Below are positions 42,491-51,263 of a stretch of DNA of 64,000 nucleotides, piece by piece (position 1 is the first letter of the stretch; each line of letters begins with the position of its first letter). The position numbers and the translations under genes were made by a program. Under the pieces are notes generated by a model. It was not told where the DNA came from and did no database searches. It was given only the letters and a program-made list of their open reading frames with translations. Source of the DNA: Bradyrhizobium oligotrophicum S58 (GTDB lineage: Bacteria > Pseudomonadota > Alphaproteobacteria > Rhizobiales > Xanthobacteraceae). Where the stretch lies: assembly GCF_000344805.1 (NCBI RefSeq), contig NC_020453.1, forward strand, positions 1,116,001-1,180,000. Reading direction: 5' to 3'.

Positions 42491-43963
42491 ATGACCGACA
42501 GCCAGCCTTCGCCCGAGCCCTTCGACCTCATCATCCGCGGCGGCACCGTCGTCGACGGCACGCGGGCGCCGCGCTTCGCGGCCGATGTCGGCATCGAGGA
42601 TGGCCGCATCGTCGCCATCGGCGAACTCGGAGGCAAAGAGGCGCGGCGCGAGATCGACGCCACCGGCCGGATCGTCGCGCCGGGCTTCATCGATTCCCAC
42701 ACCCATGACGACAGCGCCGTGCTGGTCGATCCCCAGATGACCTGCAAGGTCTCGCAAGGCGTGACCACGGTGGTGACCGGCAATTGCGGCGTCAGCATCG
42801 CGCCGCTGAAGCCGGGTTCGCCGCGGCCGATGCCGCTCGGCCTGCTGTCGCCCGGCGAGGGGCGGGTGGTCGAGTATGCGGCGTTCGCGGACTACGTCGC
42901 CGCGTTGCGTGCGGCGCCTGCTGCGGTCAACGTCGCGCCGATGGTCGGCCACACCGCGCTGCGCGCCTCGATCATGAGCGATCTCGGCCGCGCCGCGACC
43001 GACGCCGAGATCGCCGAGATGCGGGCGCATGTGCAGGAGGCGCTCGATGCCGGCGCCATCGGCGTCTCCACCGGGACGTTCTATCCGCCGGCGGAAGCGG
43101 CGCCGACCGAGGAGATCATCGAGGTCTGCCGTCCGCTCACCGGCAGCGGCGGCGTCTATGCGACGCATATGCGCAATGAGGCGAACGAGGTGATCCAGTC
43201 GCTGGAGGAGAGCTTTGCGATCGGCAAGGCGCTCGACGTCCAGGTCGTGATCTCGCATCACAAGGTGGTGGGACCTGCCAATTTCGGCCGCACCAGGGAG
43301 ACCTTGCCGCTGATCACGAAGGCGATGAGCTGCCAGTGCGTCGCGCTCGACTGCTATCCCTACAACGCCTCCTCGACCATGCTGCACACCGATCCGGCCA
43401 AGCTGCAGGTCAAGGTCGTCGTCGCGGCCTCGGGTCCGCATCCGGAAGTCGCGGGCCGCGATCTCGCCGACATCGCCGCCGACTGGGGCGTCGACCGGCT
43501 GGAAGCTGCGAAGCGGCTGCAGCCGGCGTCGGCGATCTACTTCGCGATGGATGAAGCCGACGTGCAGACCATCCTGAAGTTCGAGCCGACCATGATCGGC
43601 TCCGATGGGCTGCCGTTCGGCGAGCGTCCGCATCCACGCCTGTGGGGCACGTTCCCGCGCGTGCTCGGCTATTACTGCCGCGAGCTCGAGCTGTTCCCTC
43701 TGGAGACCGCGGTGTGGAAGATGAGCGGGCTGACCGCGCAGAATTTCGGCATCAAGGGGCGCGGCACCATCGCGGTCGGCAACCATGCCGACATCACGAT
43801 CTTCGATGCGTCGACCGTACGCGACAGCGCGACCTATGATGACCCGTGCGTGCCGGCCGCCGGAATCGAGGCCGTCATCGTCAACGGCGCGGTGACGTGG
43901 TGGCAGGGCCGGCATCAGGACGCGCGTGCCGGACAGGTGATCGCGCGCGCCTCGTTGCAGTGA
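42491..43963 (+). CDS. D-aminoacylase / N-acyl-D-amino-acid deacylase
   Basis: A 490-residue amidohydrolase-superfamily enzyme. Visible metal motifs: GFIDSHTHDD (about 62-71), the conserved cysteine in GNCGVS near 98, SHHK (about 256-259), and GSDGLPFGERPHPRLWGTF near the C terminus, followed by NFGIKGRGTIAVGNHADITIFD. This matches N-acyl-D-amino-acid deacylases, which release D-amino acids from N-acyl forms. The ATG at 42491 begins the family homology. Its stop is directly abutted by the stop of the convergent LacI-type gene. With M24 and beta-hydroxyacid dehydrogenase genes nearby, a catabolic role for unusual amino acids or amides is likely. Confidence 0.88.
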   Translation: MTDSQPSPEPFDLIIRGGTVVDGTRAPRFAADVGIEDGRIVAIGELGGKEARREIDATGRIVAPGFIDSHTHDDSAVLVDPQMTCKVSQGVTTVVTGNCGVSIAPLKPGSPRPMPLGLLSPGEGRVVEYAAFADYVAALRAAPAAVNVAPMVGHTALRASIMSDLGRAATDAEIAEMRAHVQEALDAGAIGVSTGTFYPPAEAAPTEEIIEVCRPLTGSGGVYATHMRNEANEVIQSLEESFAIGKALDVQVVISHHKVVGPANFGRTRETLPLITKAMSCQCVALDCYPYNASSTMLHTDPAKLQVKVVVAASGPHPEVAGRDLADIAADWGVDRLEAAKRLQPASAIYFAMDEADVQTILKFEPTMIGSDGLPFGERPHPRLWGTFPRVLGYYCRELELFPLETAVWKMSGLTAQNFGIKGRGTIAVGNHADITIFDASTVRDSATYDDPCVPAAGIEAVIVNGAVTWWQGRHQDARAGQVIARASLQ

Positions 43964-45025
43964 TCACGACCGGGGCGGCGCCGTCGAGCCGCGCACGATC
44001 AGCGTCGGCGGCAGCACGAGGTGTTCGCGCGTGCCCGCGGGATCGGTGATGCGGTCGAGCAGCAGGCGTGCCGCCGCTTCGCCCATGTCGTGTTGCGCGA
44101 TTCGCACCGTGGTGAGCGGCGGCGACACCATGTCGACGAAGGGCATGTCGTTGTGGCCGACCACCGACACGTCGTCCGGGCAGGCGAGGCCGCGCGCGGC
44201 GAGCGCATCATAGACGCCGAGCGCAAGCAGATCGTTGGCGGCAACGATCGCGGTCGGCCTGGGCTTGCGGCCGAGCAGACGCAGGGCAGCCTCGCGTCCG
44301 GCCGCGCGCGTATAGGTCGGGGCCGTTTCGACCGGCATATTGCGACTGGCGAGTCCGGCGTCCCCGAGACTTGCCTCGAAGCCGGCCCGGCGCCGCGCGC
44401 CGGTCGATATCTCCTGCGGTCCGGCGACGTGGCCGATGCGCTTGTGACCGAGCGCAACCAGGTGCTCGACGGCGAGCCGCATGCCGCCCTCATCATCGCC
44501 CGCCACCGAAGGCAGCCGCGCGCCGCGGTCGAGCCGGTTCACCAGCACGACCGGCAGCGCGCTGTCCAGGCAATGGGTCACGATTGCGTCATCCAGCATC
44601 ACCGTCGCAAGGACGAGGCCATCGATGCCATGGGCGATCAGCCGGTCGACGAGATCCTGCTCCGAGCCCTCCGTCCCGACATCGGCGACGATCGTCGCAT
44701 AACCCTGCGCATGGAGATGATCGGCGATGCCGGACAGCACCGGCGGAAAGCCGGGGTCGGCGATATCGGGCGCGAGCACGCCGATCAGGCCGCTGCGCCC
44801 GGTGCGCAGGCCCTTGGCCGCCCTGTTGAGCCGATAGCCCAACGCGTTGGCGGCCGCCTGAATCCGGTTCGCGACGTCGGCCGCGACGAGATGCTTCATC
44901 GCCGGGCTGAGCGCCCGCGAGACGGTGGAAGGATGTACGCCGCAGCGCGCGGCGACGTCCTTGATGGTCGGCCGTGGCGCCGTCGCCGTGCGCATCTCCG
45001 CCGATCGCAATGCCGTCCGCTTCAT
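43964..45025 (-). CDS. LacI-family transcriptional regulator
   Basis: A 353-residue repressor. The DNA-binding head TIKDVAARCGVHPSTVSRALS (about 20-40) is followed by the hinge VANRIQAAANALGYRLN and a periplasmic-binding-protein-like effector domain (LIGVLAPDIADPGFPPVLSGI). GGAGGCGGG precedes the ATG at 45025. A palindromic operator (45110-45123) lies in the divergent promoter region shared with the M24-family gene, so it likely controls that gene and itself. The effector is unknown. Confidence 0.92.
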   Translation of the reverse strand: MKRTALRSAEMRTATAPRPTIKDVAARCGVHPSTVSRALSPAMKHLVAADVANRIQAAANALGYRLNRAAKGLRTGRSGLIGVLAPDIADPGFPPVLSGIADHLHAQGYATIVADVGTEGSEQDLVDRLIAHGIDGLVLATVMLDDAIVTHCLDSALPVVLVNRLDRGARLPSVAGDDEGGMRLAVEHLVALGHKRIGHVAGPQEISTGARRRAGFEASLGDAGLASRNMPVETAPTYTRAAGREAALRLLGRKPRPTAIVAANDLLALGVYDALAARGLACPDDVSVVGHNDMPFVDMVSPPLTTVRIAQHDMGEAAARLLLDRITDPAGTREHLVLPPTLIVRGSTAPPRS

Positions 45026-45073
45026 CCCGCCTCCGTCATGCCGCGGCGCAGCGACGTTTCGCGCACGCCTTGC

Positions 45074-45101
45074 CTTGACACTACTACCACAATGGCAATA
45101 A
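45074..45101 (+). promoter_or_regulatory. Candidate promoter of the M24-family gene
   Basis: TTGACA at 45074-45079 and AATAAA at 45096-45101, spaced 16 bp. The LacI-type operator lies just after the presumed transcription start. Confidence 0.55.
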
Positions 45102-45109
45102 ATCTCGGT

Positions 45110-45123
45110 CTGCAATCGATTGC
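45110..45123. promoter_or_regulatory. LacI-family operator
   Basis: TGCAATCGATTGCA is a perfect 14-bp palindrome with the central CG step typical of LacI-family operators. It sits between the divergent regulator and M24 genes, overlapping the region right after the candidate promoter, as expected for a repressor site. Confidence 0.75.
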
Positions 45124-45147
45124 AATAATCGGGAAGGAAACGTCCAC

Positions 45148-46449
45148 ATGACAGCCAGCGCGCTGAAGCCGCATCTGGTCAGCCCGGAGCATCTCGATCC
45201 GCATTGGCGCTGGGGCCGGGCGATCCCGTCTCATGGCCACGTCTCCGTCGACTTCGAGCGCCGGGTCGATTTCGACCGTCTCAGGCGTTACCGCCTGGCG
45301 CGGGCCCGTACGGCGCTGAAAAACTCCGGCTGCGGTGCGCTGCTGCTGTTCGATGTCAACAACATCCGCTACGTCTCCGGCACCAAGATCGGCGAGTGGG
45401 AGCGCGACAAGCTCTGCCGGTTTGCGCTGCTGGCCGGCGACGGCGAGCCGATCGTGTGGGATTTCGGCTCGGCCGCCGTGCACCATCGGCTGTTCTGCGA
45501 CTGGCTTGCGCCCGACAACTGCCGCGCCGGCATGCTCGGGATGCGCGGCACCGTGCCGCCGGCGGTCGGCCTGATGAAGGCGCACGCCGAGGAGGTGATG
45601 AGCCTGCTGCGCGCCGCCGGCGTCGCCGACATGCCTGTCGGCGTCGACCTTGCGGAAACCGCGATGTTCTTCGAGCTGCAGAAGGCCGGCATGAAGGTGG
45701 TCGACGGCCAGCAGGTCATGCTGGATGCGCGCGAGATCAAGAACATCGACGAGATCATGCTCTTGAATCAGGCCGCGGCCATGGTCGATGGCGTCTACCA
45801 CTCGATCTACGAGAATCTGAAGCCGGGCATTCGCGAGAACGACATCGTCGCGCTCGCCAACAAGATGCTCTACGAGATGGGCTCTGACGACGTCGAGGCG
45901 ATCAACGCCATCTCCGGTGAGCGCTGCAATCCGCATCCGCATAATTTCACCGACCGCATCCTGCGTCCGGGCGATCAGGCGTTCTTCGACATCCTGCAGT
46001 CCTATCAGGGCTACCGGACCTGCTACTACCGCACCTTCAATGTCGGCCGCGCCACGCCGGCCCAGCACGATGCCTACAAGCAGTGCCGCGAGTGGCTCGA
46101 CAGCGCCATCGCGCTGATCAAGCCGGGCGTCTCGACCGACACCGTCGCCAAGGTCTGGCCGGCTGCTGAGGAGTTCGGCTTTCCCTCGGAGATGGCGGCA
46201 TTCGGCCTGCAGTTCGGCCACGGGCTTGGGCTGGCGCTGCACGAGCGTCCCATCATCTCGCGGCTGGTCTCGCTGGAGAATCCGATGGAGATCAAGACCG
46301 GCATGGTGTTCGCCCTTGAGACCTACTGTCCCGCGACCGACGGCTTCTCGGCCGCGCGTATCGAGGAGGAGGTCGTGGTTACAGACAAGGGCTGCCAGGT
46401 GATCACGCTATTCCCGGCGGAAGAGCTGCCGATCGCCAACCGCTACTGA
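45148..46449 (+). CDS. M24-family (creatinase/Xaa-Pro peptidase fold) protein with altered metal site
   Basis: A 433-residue protein with an N-terminal creatinase-like domain (LLLFDVNNIRYVSGTKIGEWERD) and a pita-bread C-terminal domain. M24 metal ligands: first Asp281 (FFDILQ), His358 (GHGLGLALHERP), Glu391 (ALETYCP) and Glu406 (RIEEEVVV). The second Asp, expected eleven residues after the first, is Cys292 (RTCYYRTF). This suggests a non-peptidase activity, or a single-metal or metal-free enzyme, as in creatinase and the DMSP lyase DddP. It is repressed in all likelihood by the divergent LacI regulator. Substrate unknown. Confidence 0.82.
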   Translation: MTASALKPHLVSPEHLDPHWRWGRAIPSHGHVSVDFERRVDFDRLRRYRLARARTALKNSGCGALLLFDVNNIRYVSGTKIGEWERDKLCRFALLAGDGEPIVWDFGSAAVHHRLFCDWLAPDNCRAGMLGMRGTVPPAVGLMKAHAEEVMSLLRAAGVADMPVGVDLAETAMFFELQKAGMKVVDGQQVMLDAREIKNIDEIMLLNQAAAMVDGVYHSIYENLKPGIRENDIVALANKMLYEMGSDDVEAINAISGERCNPHPHNFTDRILRPGDQAFFDILQSYQGYRTCYYRTFNVGRATPAQHDAYKQCREWLDSAIALIKPGVSTDTVAKVWPAAEEFGFPSEMAAFGLQFGHGLGLALHERPIISRLVSLENPMEIKTGMVFALETYCPATDGFSAARIEEEVVVTDKGCQVITLFPAEELPIANRY

Positions 46450-46490
46450 GCGAATGGACAGTGCGACCAGTAGAGTGGTCTTCGTGTTTT

Positions 46491-46608
46491 CGTCATTGCG
46501 AGCGAAGCGAAGCAATCCAGAGCGGCAACCGTGACTCTGGATTGCTTCGTCGCGGAGCCTGTCATCGGGCCGCGCTTTGCGCGGACCCGTTGGCTCCTCG
46601 CAATGACG
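46491..46608. repeat. Palindromic repeat, CGTCATTGCGAG type (copy 2)
   Basis: Starts CGTCATTGCGAGCGAAG and ends CTCGCAATGACG, with GCAATCCAG/CTGGATTGC inside. Longer than the other copies because of extra sequence around 46550-46590. It lies between the M24 gene and the dehydrogenase gene. Confidence 0.85.
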
Positions 46609-46640
46609 GCATCCATGATGAGTAGGACGAGGAGACGACA

Positions 46641-47606
46641 ATGACCACGACGCATTCGCTCGGCTGGATCGGCATGGGGCGCATGGGCTATCCGATGGCG
46701 GAGCGCCTGCTCAAGGCCGGCCACAAGGTGTCGATCTTCAATCGCACCCGTGCCAAGGCCGAGCCGCTCGCCGCCAAGGGTGGCGTGATCGTCGATCATC
46801 CGAGTGATCTCGCCGCGTGCGAGATCGTGTTCACGATGGTGTCGACCGGCAAGGATCTCGAGCAGGTCTATTTCGGCGACAACGGCCTCGTCGCCTCGAG
46901 CTCGGGCCCGCGTCCCAAATTCCTCGTCGACTGCTCATCGATCGGCATCGAGCAATCGGAGGCGATCGCCGCCAGGCTGAAGCAGCTCGGCTGCGAGTTC
47001 GTGCGCGCGCCGGTGTCGGGCAACGGCAAATGCGTCAAGGCCGGCAAGCTGTCGTCGGTCGTGTCCGGCTCCAAGGCGGCATTTGACGTCATCGCTCCGT
47101 ATCTGGCCAAGATCGCCGTCTCCGGCGTGTCCTATGTCGGCGAGGGCGAGCTCGCGCGCATCTGCAAGATCGCTCACAACGTGTTCCTCGGCGTCGTGAT
47201 CCAGAACCTCGCCGAGATCACGATCCTGGCGCAGAAGGCCGGCGTGCCACGCCACGCCTTTCTCAATTTCATGAACGCGAGCGTGATGGGCTCGACGTTC
47301 ACGAAGTACAAGAGCAACGCGCTGGTCAATCTCGACTGGACCACGACCTTCACGCCACCGTTGCTGCGCAAGGATCTCGATCTCGGCCTGTCGGCAGCGC
47401 GCCAGCTCGACGTCGCGATGCCGGTGACGGCCGCGACCCGCGAGGCGCTGCAGTCCCACGTCGGCGCCGCCTCGCTGCAATCCGATCCCGCAGGCTATCT
47501 GGAGAAGGATTTTGCCGCGCTGCTGGAGACGGTGGCGCTTGCGGCCGGGCTCAAGCTGCAGCCCGAGAACGTGCCGATGCCGACCGGGCTGGAGACCGAG
47601 GGGTAG
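46641..47606 (+). CDS. Beta-hydroxyacid dehydrogenase (3-hydroxyisobutyrate dehydrogenase family)
   Basis: A 321-residue NAD(P)-dependent dehydrogenase. Rossmann motif LGWIGMGRMGYPMAERLLKAGH (about 7-28) with Asn34-Arg35-Thr36 at the cofactor end, suggesting NADP use; substrate motif APVSGNGKCVKAGKLSSVVSG; catalytic lysine in CKIAHNVFLG. GAGGAG lies before the ATG. Downstream of the M24 gene across a palindromic repeat, it may be part of the same LacI-controlled catabolic unit. Exact hydroxyacid unknown. Confidence 0.87.
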   Translation: MTTTHSLGWIGMGRMGYPMAERLLKAGHKVSIFNRTRAKAEPLAAKGGVIVDHPSDLAACEIVFTMVSTGKDLEQVYFGDNGLVASSSGPRPKFLVDCSSIGIEQSEAIAARLKQLGCEFVRAPVSGNGKCVKAGKLSSVVSGSKAAFDVIAPYLAKIAVSGVSYVGEGELARICKIAHNVFLGVVIQNLAEITILAQKAGVPRHAFLNFMNASVMGSTFTKYKSNALVNLDWTTTFTPPLLRKDLDLGLSAARQLDVAMPVTAATREALQSHVGAASLQSDPAGYLEKDFAALLETVALAAGLKLQPENVPMPTGLETEG

Positions 47607-47610
47607 ACGC

Positions 47611-48924
47611 TCAGCTGTCGGTGAGAGCCCGCCACCGCGCATCGCGCGCGGAGGGGCGGCGGTGCAGGCGGGCATCGAGCAGGTCGCGCGCCTGGGGCAG
47701 CGCGCCGCTGCGGATCAGCGCCAGGATGTAGGTGTCCTCGATCACCTCGCGTTGGGCATGGCTGCCGCCGATGCGGGCGAGATCGCGGATCACAGGTGCG
47801 AGCTCGCGGGCGCAGCCGCGCCAATTGCCGTCGGCGAACGCGCGCAAGGCGCGCAGCATGTGCGGCACGATGCGACCCGCCGGGAGCTCGCCCTCGGCCA
47901 GCCGCCGCTCCACCGCAGCGAGGCGTCCCTTGAGCGCGGCCTGGTCGTGCGTCGCTGCTGCGATCATCACCAGATGCATCTCGACGAAGGCCAGGCTCGA
48001 AGCCGTGAAGCGGTGGTTCGCATAGTCCGATAGGTCGGTCCAGGCGTCGGGCGGCACGGTCTGCTGTTCGGCCGTCAGTCGCCACAGCAGCGAGGCGCAG
48101 TCCGACAGCGTGTTGAGCGGTGGCGCCGAGTCCATCGTCGGCACCAGCACGTCGGTGTAGACCGCCAGCGCCTTGGCCACATCGCCCCGGTCCAACGCGC
48201 CCAGCGCCTGGTGCCAACAGATGTGACCGTGCAGCATCCCGGTGCGGTCATAGTCGCCGATCCACCCCTCCACCAGCGCATCGGCCTCATCCACCGCGCC
48301 GTCCTCGAACATCGCATGCAGCAGCGCATGCACGGCATAGGCATTGTGCCGGCGCAGCGCGAAGCTGCGCTCGGTGATGGCCCGGCCCTTCGCAACCTCG
48401 CCGGCCTCCGTCAGCGCCCAGCCGTGATTGGACATGAACCACCAGTCCTCGCCGTAGTCGGCGGCAAAGCGGTCGCAGAGGTCGCGGCGGGCGGCATCGT
48501 GATCGGCGCGGCCGGAGAACGCCAGCAGGCCGAAGGCGCCGAGCGGCAACGCCATCACCATCGCGTCGCGCGGCCAGCTCGCAAGATGCGCCAGCGTCGA
48601 AGTCAGCGCTTCCGCGCCGCGGCCTTCGATGGCGAGCGATAGCGCCGCGACGTGGCCCCGCTCGCGCTCGGTGCCGCCTGTCGCGACCAGCTTGCGCGCG
48701 CGACCGATCGTCTGCAGGGCAGGCTCGCGCTGCTGATAGATCGCATGGATGCGGGCGCGGGCCGCATGCGCCAGCGCGAAATCCGGATCGAGCATGATCG
48801 CCCGCTCGAACGCATCCGTCGCGCCGGGCCAGAAGGCAAGCAGCAGATCCATGCCCTCGCGATAGGCGGCAGCCGCATCAGTGGAGGCGGTCGACAGCGG
48901 CAGGCCGTAGCGATCCTCTTCCAT
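47611..48924 (-). CDS. Tetratricopeptide-repeat protein (TTC38-like)
   Basis: A 437-residue helical repeat protein without signal peptide. Helix pairs of TPR type run through most of it (FERAIMLDPDFALAHAARARIHAIY, GHICWHQALGALDRGDVAKALAVY). Its overall pattern resembles the TTC38/YbgF-unrelated family of bacterial TPR proteins of unknown activity. It starts one base after the stop of the aldo/keto reductase gene, so the two are translationally coupled. Convergent with the dehydrogenase gene with only 4 bp between stops. Confidence 0.78.
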   Translation of the reverse strand: MEEDRYGLPLSTASTDAAAAYREGMDLLLAFWPGATDAFERAIMLDPDFALAHAARARIHAIYQQREPALQTIGRARKLVATGGTERERGHVAALSLAIEGRGAEALTSTLAHLASWPRDAMVMALPLGAFGLLAFSGRADHDAARRDLCDRFAADYGEDWWFMSNHGWALTEAGEVAKGRAITERSFALRRHNAYAVHALLHAMFEDGAVDEADALVEGWIGDYDRTGMLHGHICWHQALGALDRGDVAKALAVYTDVLVPTMDSAPPLNTLSDCASLLWRLTAEQQTVPPDAWTDLSDYANHRFTASSLAFVEMHLVMIAAATHDQAALKGRLAAVERRLAEGELPAGRIVPHMLRALRAFADGNWRGCARELAPVIRDLARIGGSHAQREVIEDTYILALIRSGALPQARDLLDARLHRRPSARDARWRALTDS

Positions 48925-48925
48925 G

Positions 48926-49936
48926 TCAGCCCACCCGCGGCCGGCGGCCTTCGATCGGGTAGGCCGGATCGTTGTAGCCGGGCGTCGAGGCGTGGCCGGT
49001 CACGACCATCAGATCGATCAGCGCCTCGTCGTCGGCGGCAAAGGGATAGTCGAGCGCGCGGATGTAGTCGTCCCATTGCGCCTCGGTGCGCGGGCCCGCG
49101 ATGACCGAACTGATGAAGGCGGAGTTCAGCACCCACGCCACGGCAAACTGGCCGGGCGCAAAACCCTTGGCTTCGGCGTGGTGCTTGATGTCCTGCGCGA
49201 GCTTCAAGGACTCCGGCCGCCACTCGGTCTGCATCATGCGGGTGTCGTTGCGGCCGGCGCGGCTGTCCTTGTCCGGCGCCGCATCGGGGCTGTACTTGCC
49301 GGTCAGCACGCCGCGCGCCAGCGGGCTGTAGGGCACGACGCCGAGGCCGTAATAGCCGCAGGCCGGCAGGTGCTCGACCTCGGGCATCCGGTTCATCGCG
49401 TTGTAGTAGGGCTGGCTGACCACGGGGCGGTCGATGCCGATGGCGTCGCAGAGATTGCAGATCTCAGCGAGGCGCCAGGCGCGATAGTTCGACACGCCGA
49501 AATAGCGGATCTTGCCGGCGCGCATGAGGTCGCCGATTGCCCGGACCGTCTCCTCCAGTGGCGTCGCATGATCCTCCTTGTGCAAATAGTAGATGTCGAT
49601 GTGACCGGTGCCGAGCCGCCTCAGGCTCTCGTCCGCGGCCTGCAGCACCCACCGCCGCGACAGGCCGGCGCGATTGGGATCATCGCCCATCGGGTTGGCG
49701 AGCTTGGTCGCGACGATCCAGCGGTCGCGTTCGCCTGCGATGGCGCGGCCGACCACCTCTTCCGACGCGCCCTTGTTGTAGGCATCCGCGGTGTCGATGA
49801 AGTTGATGCCGGCGTCGCGGGCCTTGGCGATGATGCGTCCTGATGTTGCTTCGTCGGTCGGGCCCCCGAACATCATCGTTCCCAGGCAGATCGGCGATAC
49901 TTTCAGGCCGGAGCGGCCGAGCTGGCGATATTTCAT
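48926..49936 (-). CDS. Aldo/keto reductase
   Basis: A 336-residue NADPH-dependent oxidoreductase of the (beta/alpha)8 type. Catalytic tetrad is visible: FIDTADAY (Asp and Tyr), ATKLANP (Lys) and YYLHKED (His). LGRSGLKVSPICLGTMMFG at the N terminus is typical. The ATG at 49936 has GAGG at good distance; two earlier ATGs (49951, 49966) are possible. First gene of a two-gene unit with the TPR protein. Substrate unknown. Confidence 0.92.
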   Translation of the reverse strand: MKYRQLGRSGLKVSPICLGTMMFGGPTDEATSGRIIAKARDAGINFIDTADAYNKGASEEVVGRAIAGERDRWIVATKLANPMGDDPNRAGLSRRWVLQAADESLRRLGTGHIDIYYLHKEDHATPLEETVRAIGDLMRAGKIRYFGVSNYRAWRLAEICNLCDAIGIDRPVVSQPYYNAMNRMPEVEHLPACGYYGLGVVPYSPLARGVLTGKYSPDAAPDKDSRAGRNDTRMMQTEWRPESLKLAQDIKHHAEAKGFAPGQFAVAWVLNSAFISSVIAGPRTEAQWDDYIRALDYPFAADDEALIDLMVVTGHASTPGYNDPAYPIEGRRPRVG

Positions 49937-49997
49937 GGAGGCCTCATTCATGCCACAACCGCGCACGGATATTCGAAAGAAGATAGCTCCCTCAGCC

Positions 49998-50078
49998 CGT
50001 CATTGCGAGCGCAGCGAAGCAATCCAGAACTGCTTCCACGGCGGGATTCTGGATTGCTTCGCTGCGCTCGCAATGACG
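49998..50078. repeat. Palindromic repeat, CGTCATTGCGAG type (copy 3)
   Basis: CGTCATTGCGAGCGCAGCG at the left end and its near-perfect complement at the right, with GCAATCCAG/CTGGATTGC arms. It occupies most of the gap between the aldo/keto reductase and thioesterase genes. Confidence 0.88.
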
Positions 50079-50093
50079 GGGGGAGAGCAGGGC

Positions 50094-50516
50094 TCACTCG
50101 CTTTTCAGGATCTTGAACACGCCCGAGGCCATCGCGATCACGCGATGGCCAGCCGTGACCTCGGTCGTGATGAACACGAGGCTGCGGGTGATCCGCACTA
50201 CATGCGGCCGTGACACCAGGGTCTCGCCGATCTTGCCCGACTCGACGAAATGCGTGTCGAACTGGACCGTCGCCATCTGCTCCTTGCCGGCGGCATAGCG
50301 GGCCGTCATGCCACAGCTGCGATCGGCCAGCGTCATGATCACGCCACCCTGGACCAGGCCGCGGCGGTTGTGGTGCTTGTCCTCGGTCACGAGGGCGTAT
50401 TCATGGCTGCCCTCGACGACGCGCTGCCACAACGGGCCGATCAGATGCAGGAAGCCGGAGGTATCGACGATCTCCCAGCCATCGGATGTCATCCTGGCCG
50501 CGGCTGATTTCGTCAT
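50094..50516 (-). CDS. Hotdog-fold thioesterase (PaaI family)
   Basis: A 140-residue acyl-CoA thioesterase-like protein. The motif NRRGLVQGGVIMTLADRSCGM (about 50-70) is the PaaI/YbgC-type active-site helix region, and the strand VQFDTHFVESGKIGETL follows. It likely hydrolyses aromatic or other acyl-CoA thioesters. Divergent from the Nudix gene. Confidence 0.85.
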   Translation of the reverse strand: MTKSAAARMTSDGWEIVDTSGFLHLIGPLWQRVVEGSHEYALVTEDKHHNRRGLVQGGVIMTLADRSCGMTARYAAGKEQMATVQFDTHFVESGKIGETLVSRPHVVRITRSLVFITTEVTAGHRVIAMASGVFKILKSE

Positions 50517-50608
50517 CTCTCGACACCTTCCCTGTCAGCCAATCCGGCTTGCAAGTCGTTTCATTGCATGCTGTTTCATCCGTCGCTTGCCTGGTGTAGT
50601 CAAGCCGC

Positions 50609-51238
50609 ATGCCCCTGCCGTTCGACGATGCCACAAGGCGGAAAATCGCAAGCCGTTGTGCTGATTTCGTGCGCCTGGACGCGACTGACCCGCCGACATC
50701 GCTCAAGCGCGCGGCGGTGGTGGTCGCGCTGGCCCCTGATCACGAGACCGACGCTACGGCCCTGCTGCTGACCCTGCGTGCCGCAGGGCTGCGCAGCCAT
50801 GGTGGGCAGTGGGCGCTGCCGGGCGGTCGCTGCGACGCCGGCGAGACACCGGTCGAGGCCGCCCTGCGCGAACTCGCAGAGGAGCTCGGGCTCAGCCTGG
50901 CGCCGGATGCCGTGCTGGGCCTGCTCGACGACTATCCGACGCGATCCGGCTATCTGATTACCCCCGTGATCGTCTGGGCGGCCAATGGCCGCACGCTTCG
51001 GCCGAATCCAGACGAGGTCGCCTCGGTGCATCGGATCGGCCTGGAGGCCATCATGGCCAATGATGCGTTCGATTTCACCGCGATCCCCGAGAGCAGGCGC
51101 CGTGTGATCCGGTTTCACGCCCGCGAGGGCCTGATTCATGCGCCCACCGCCGCATTGATCTATCAGTTCCGCGAGGTGCTGGCCGGCCGCGACACCCGTG
51201 TCAACGAGCTGGAACAGCCGGTCTTTGCCTGGAAGTAG
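50609..51238 (+). CDS. Nudix hydrolase (CoA pyrophosphatase-like)
   Basis: A 209-residue hydrolase. The Nudix box GGRCDAGETPVEAALRELAEELG (about 71-93) is complete, with the RELAEELG metal-binding core. The flanking LKRAAVVVAL and QWALPGG are typical of the CoA diphosphatase subgroup (NudL/YeaB). It would cleave CoA or similar nucleoside diphosphates. No strong ribosome site is seen. Confidence 0.88.
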   Translation: MPLPFDDATRRKIASRCADFVRLDATDPPTSLKRAAVVVALAPDHETDATALLLTLRAAGLRSHGGQWALPGGRCDAGETPVEAALRELAEELGLSLAPDAVLGLLDDYPTRSGYLITPVIVWAANGRTLRPNPDEVASVHRIGLEAIMANDAFDFTAIPESRRRVIRFHAREGLIHAPTAALIYQFREVLAGRDTRVNELEQPVFAWK

Positions 51239-51263
51239 CCGCCGTTTCGGCTACAAGGTCGGC

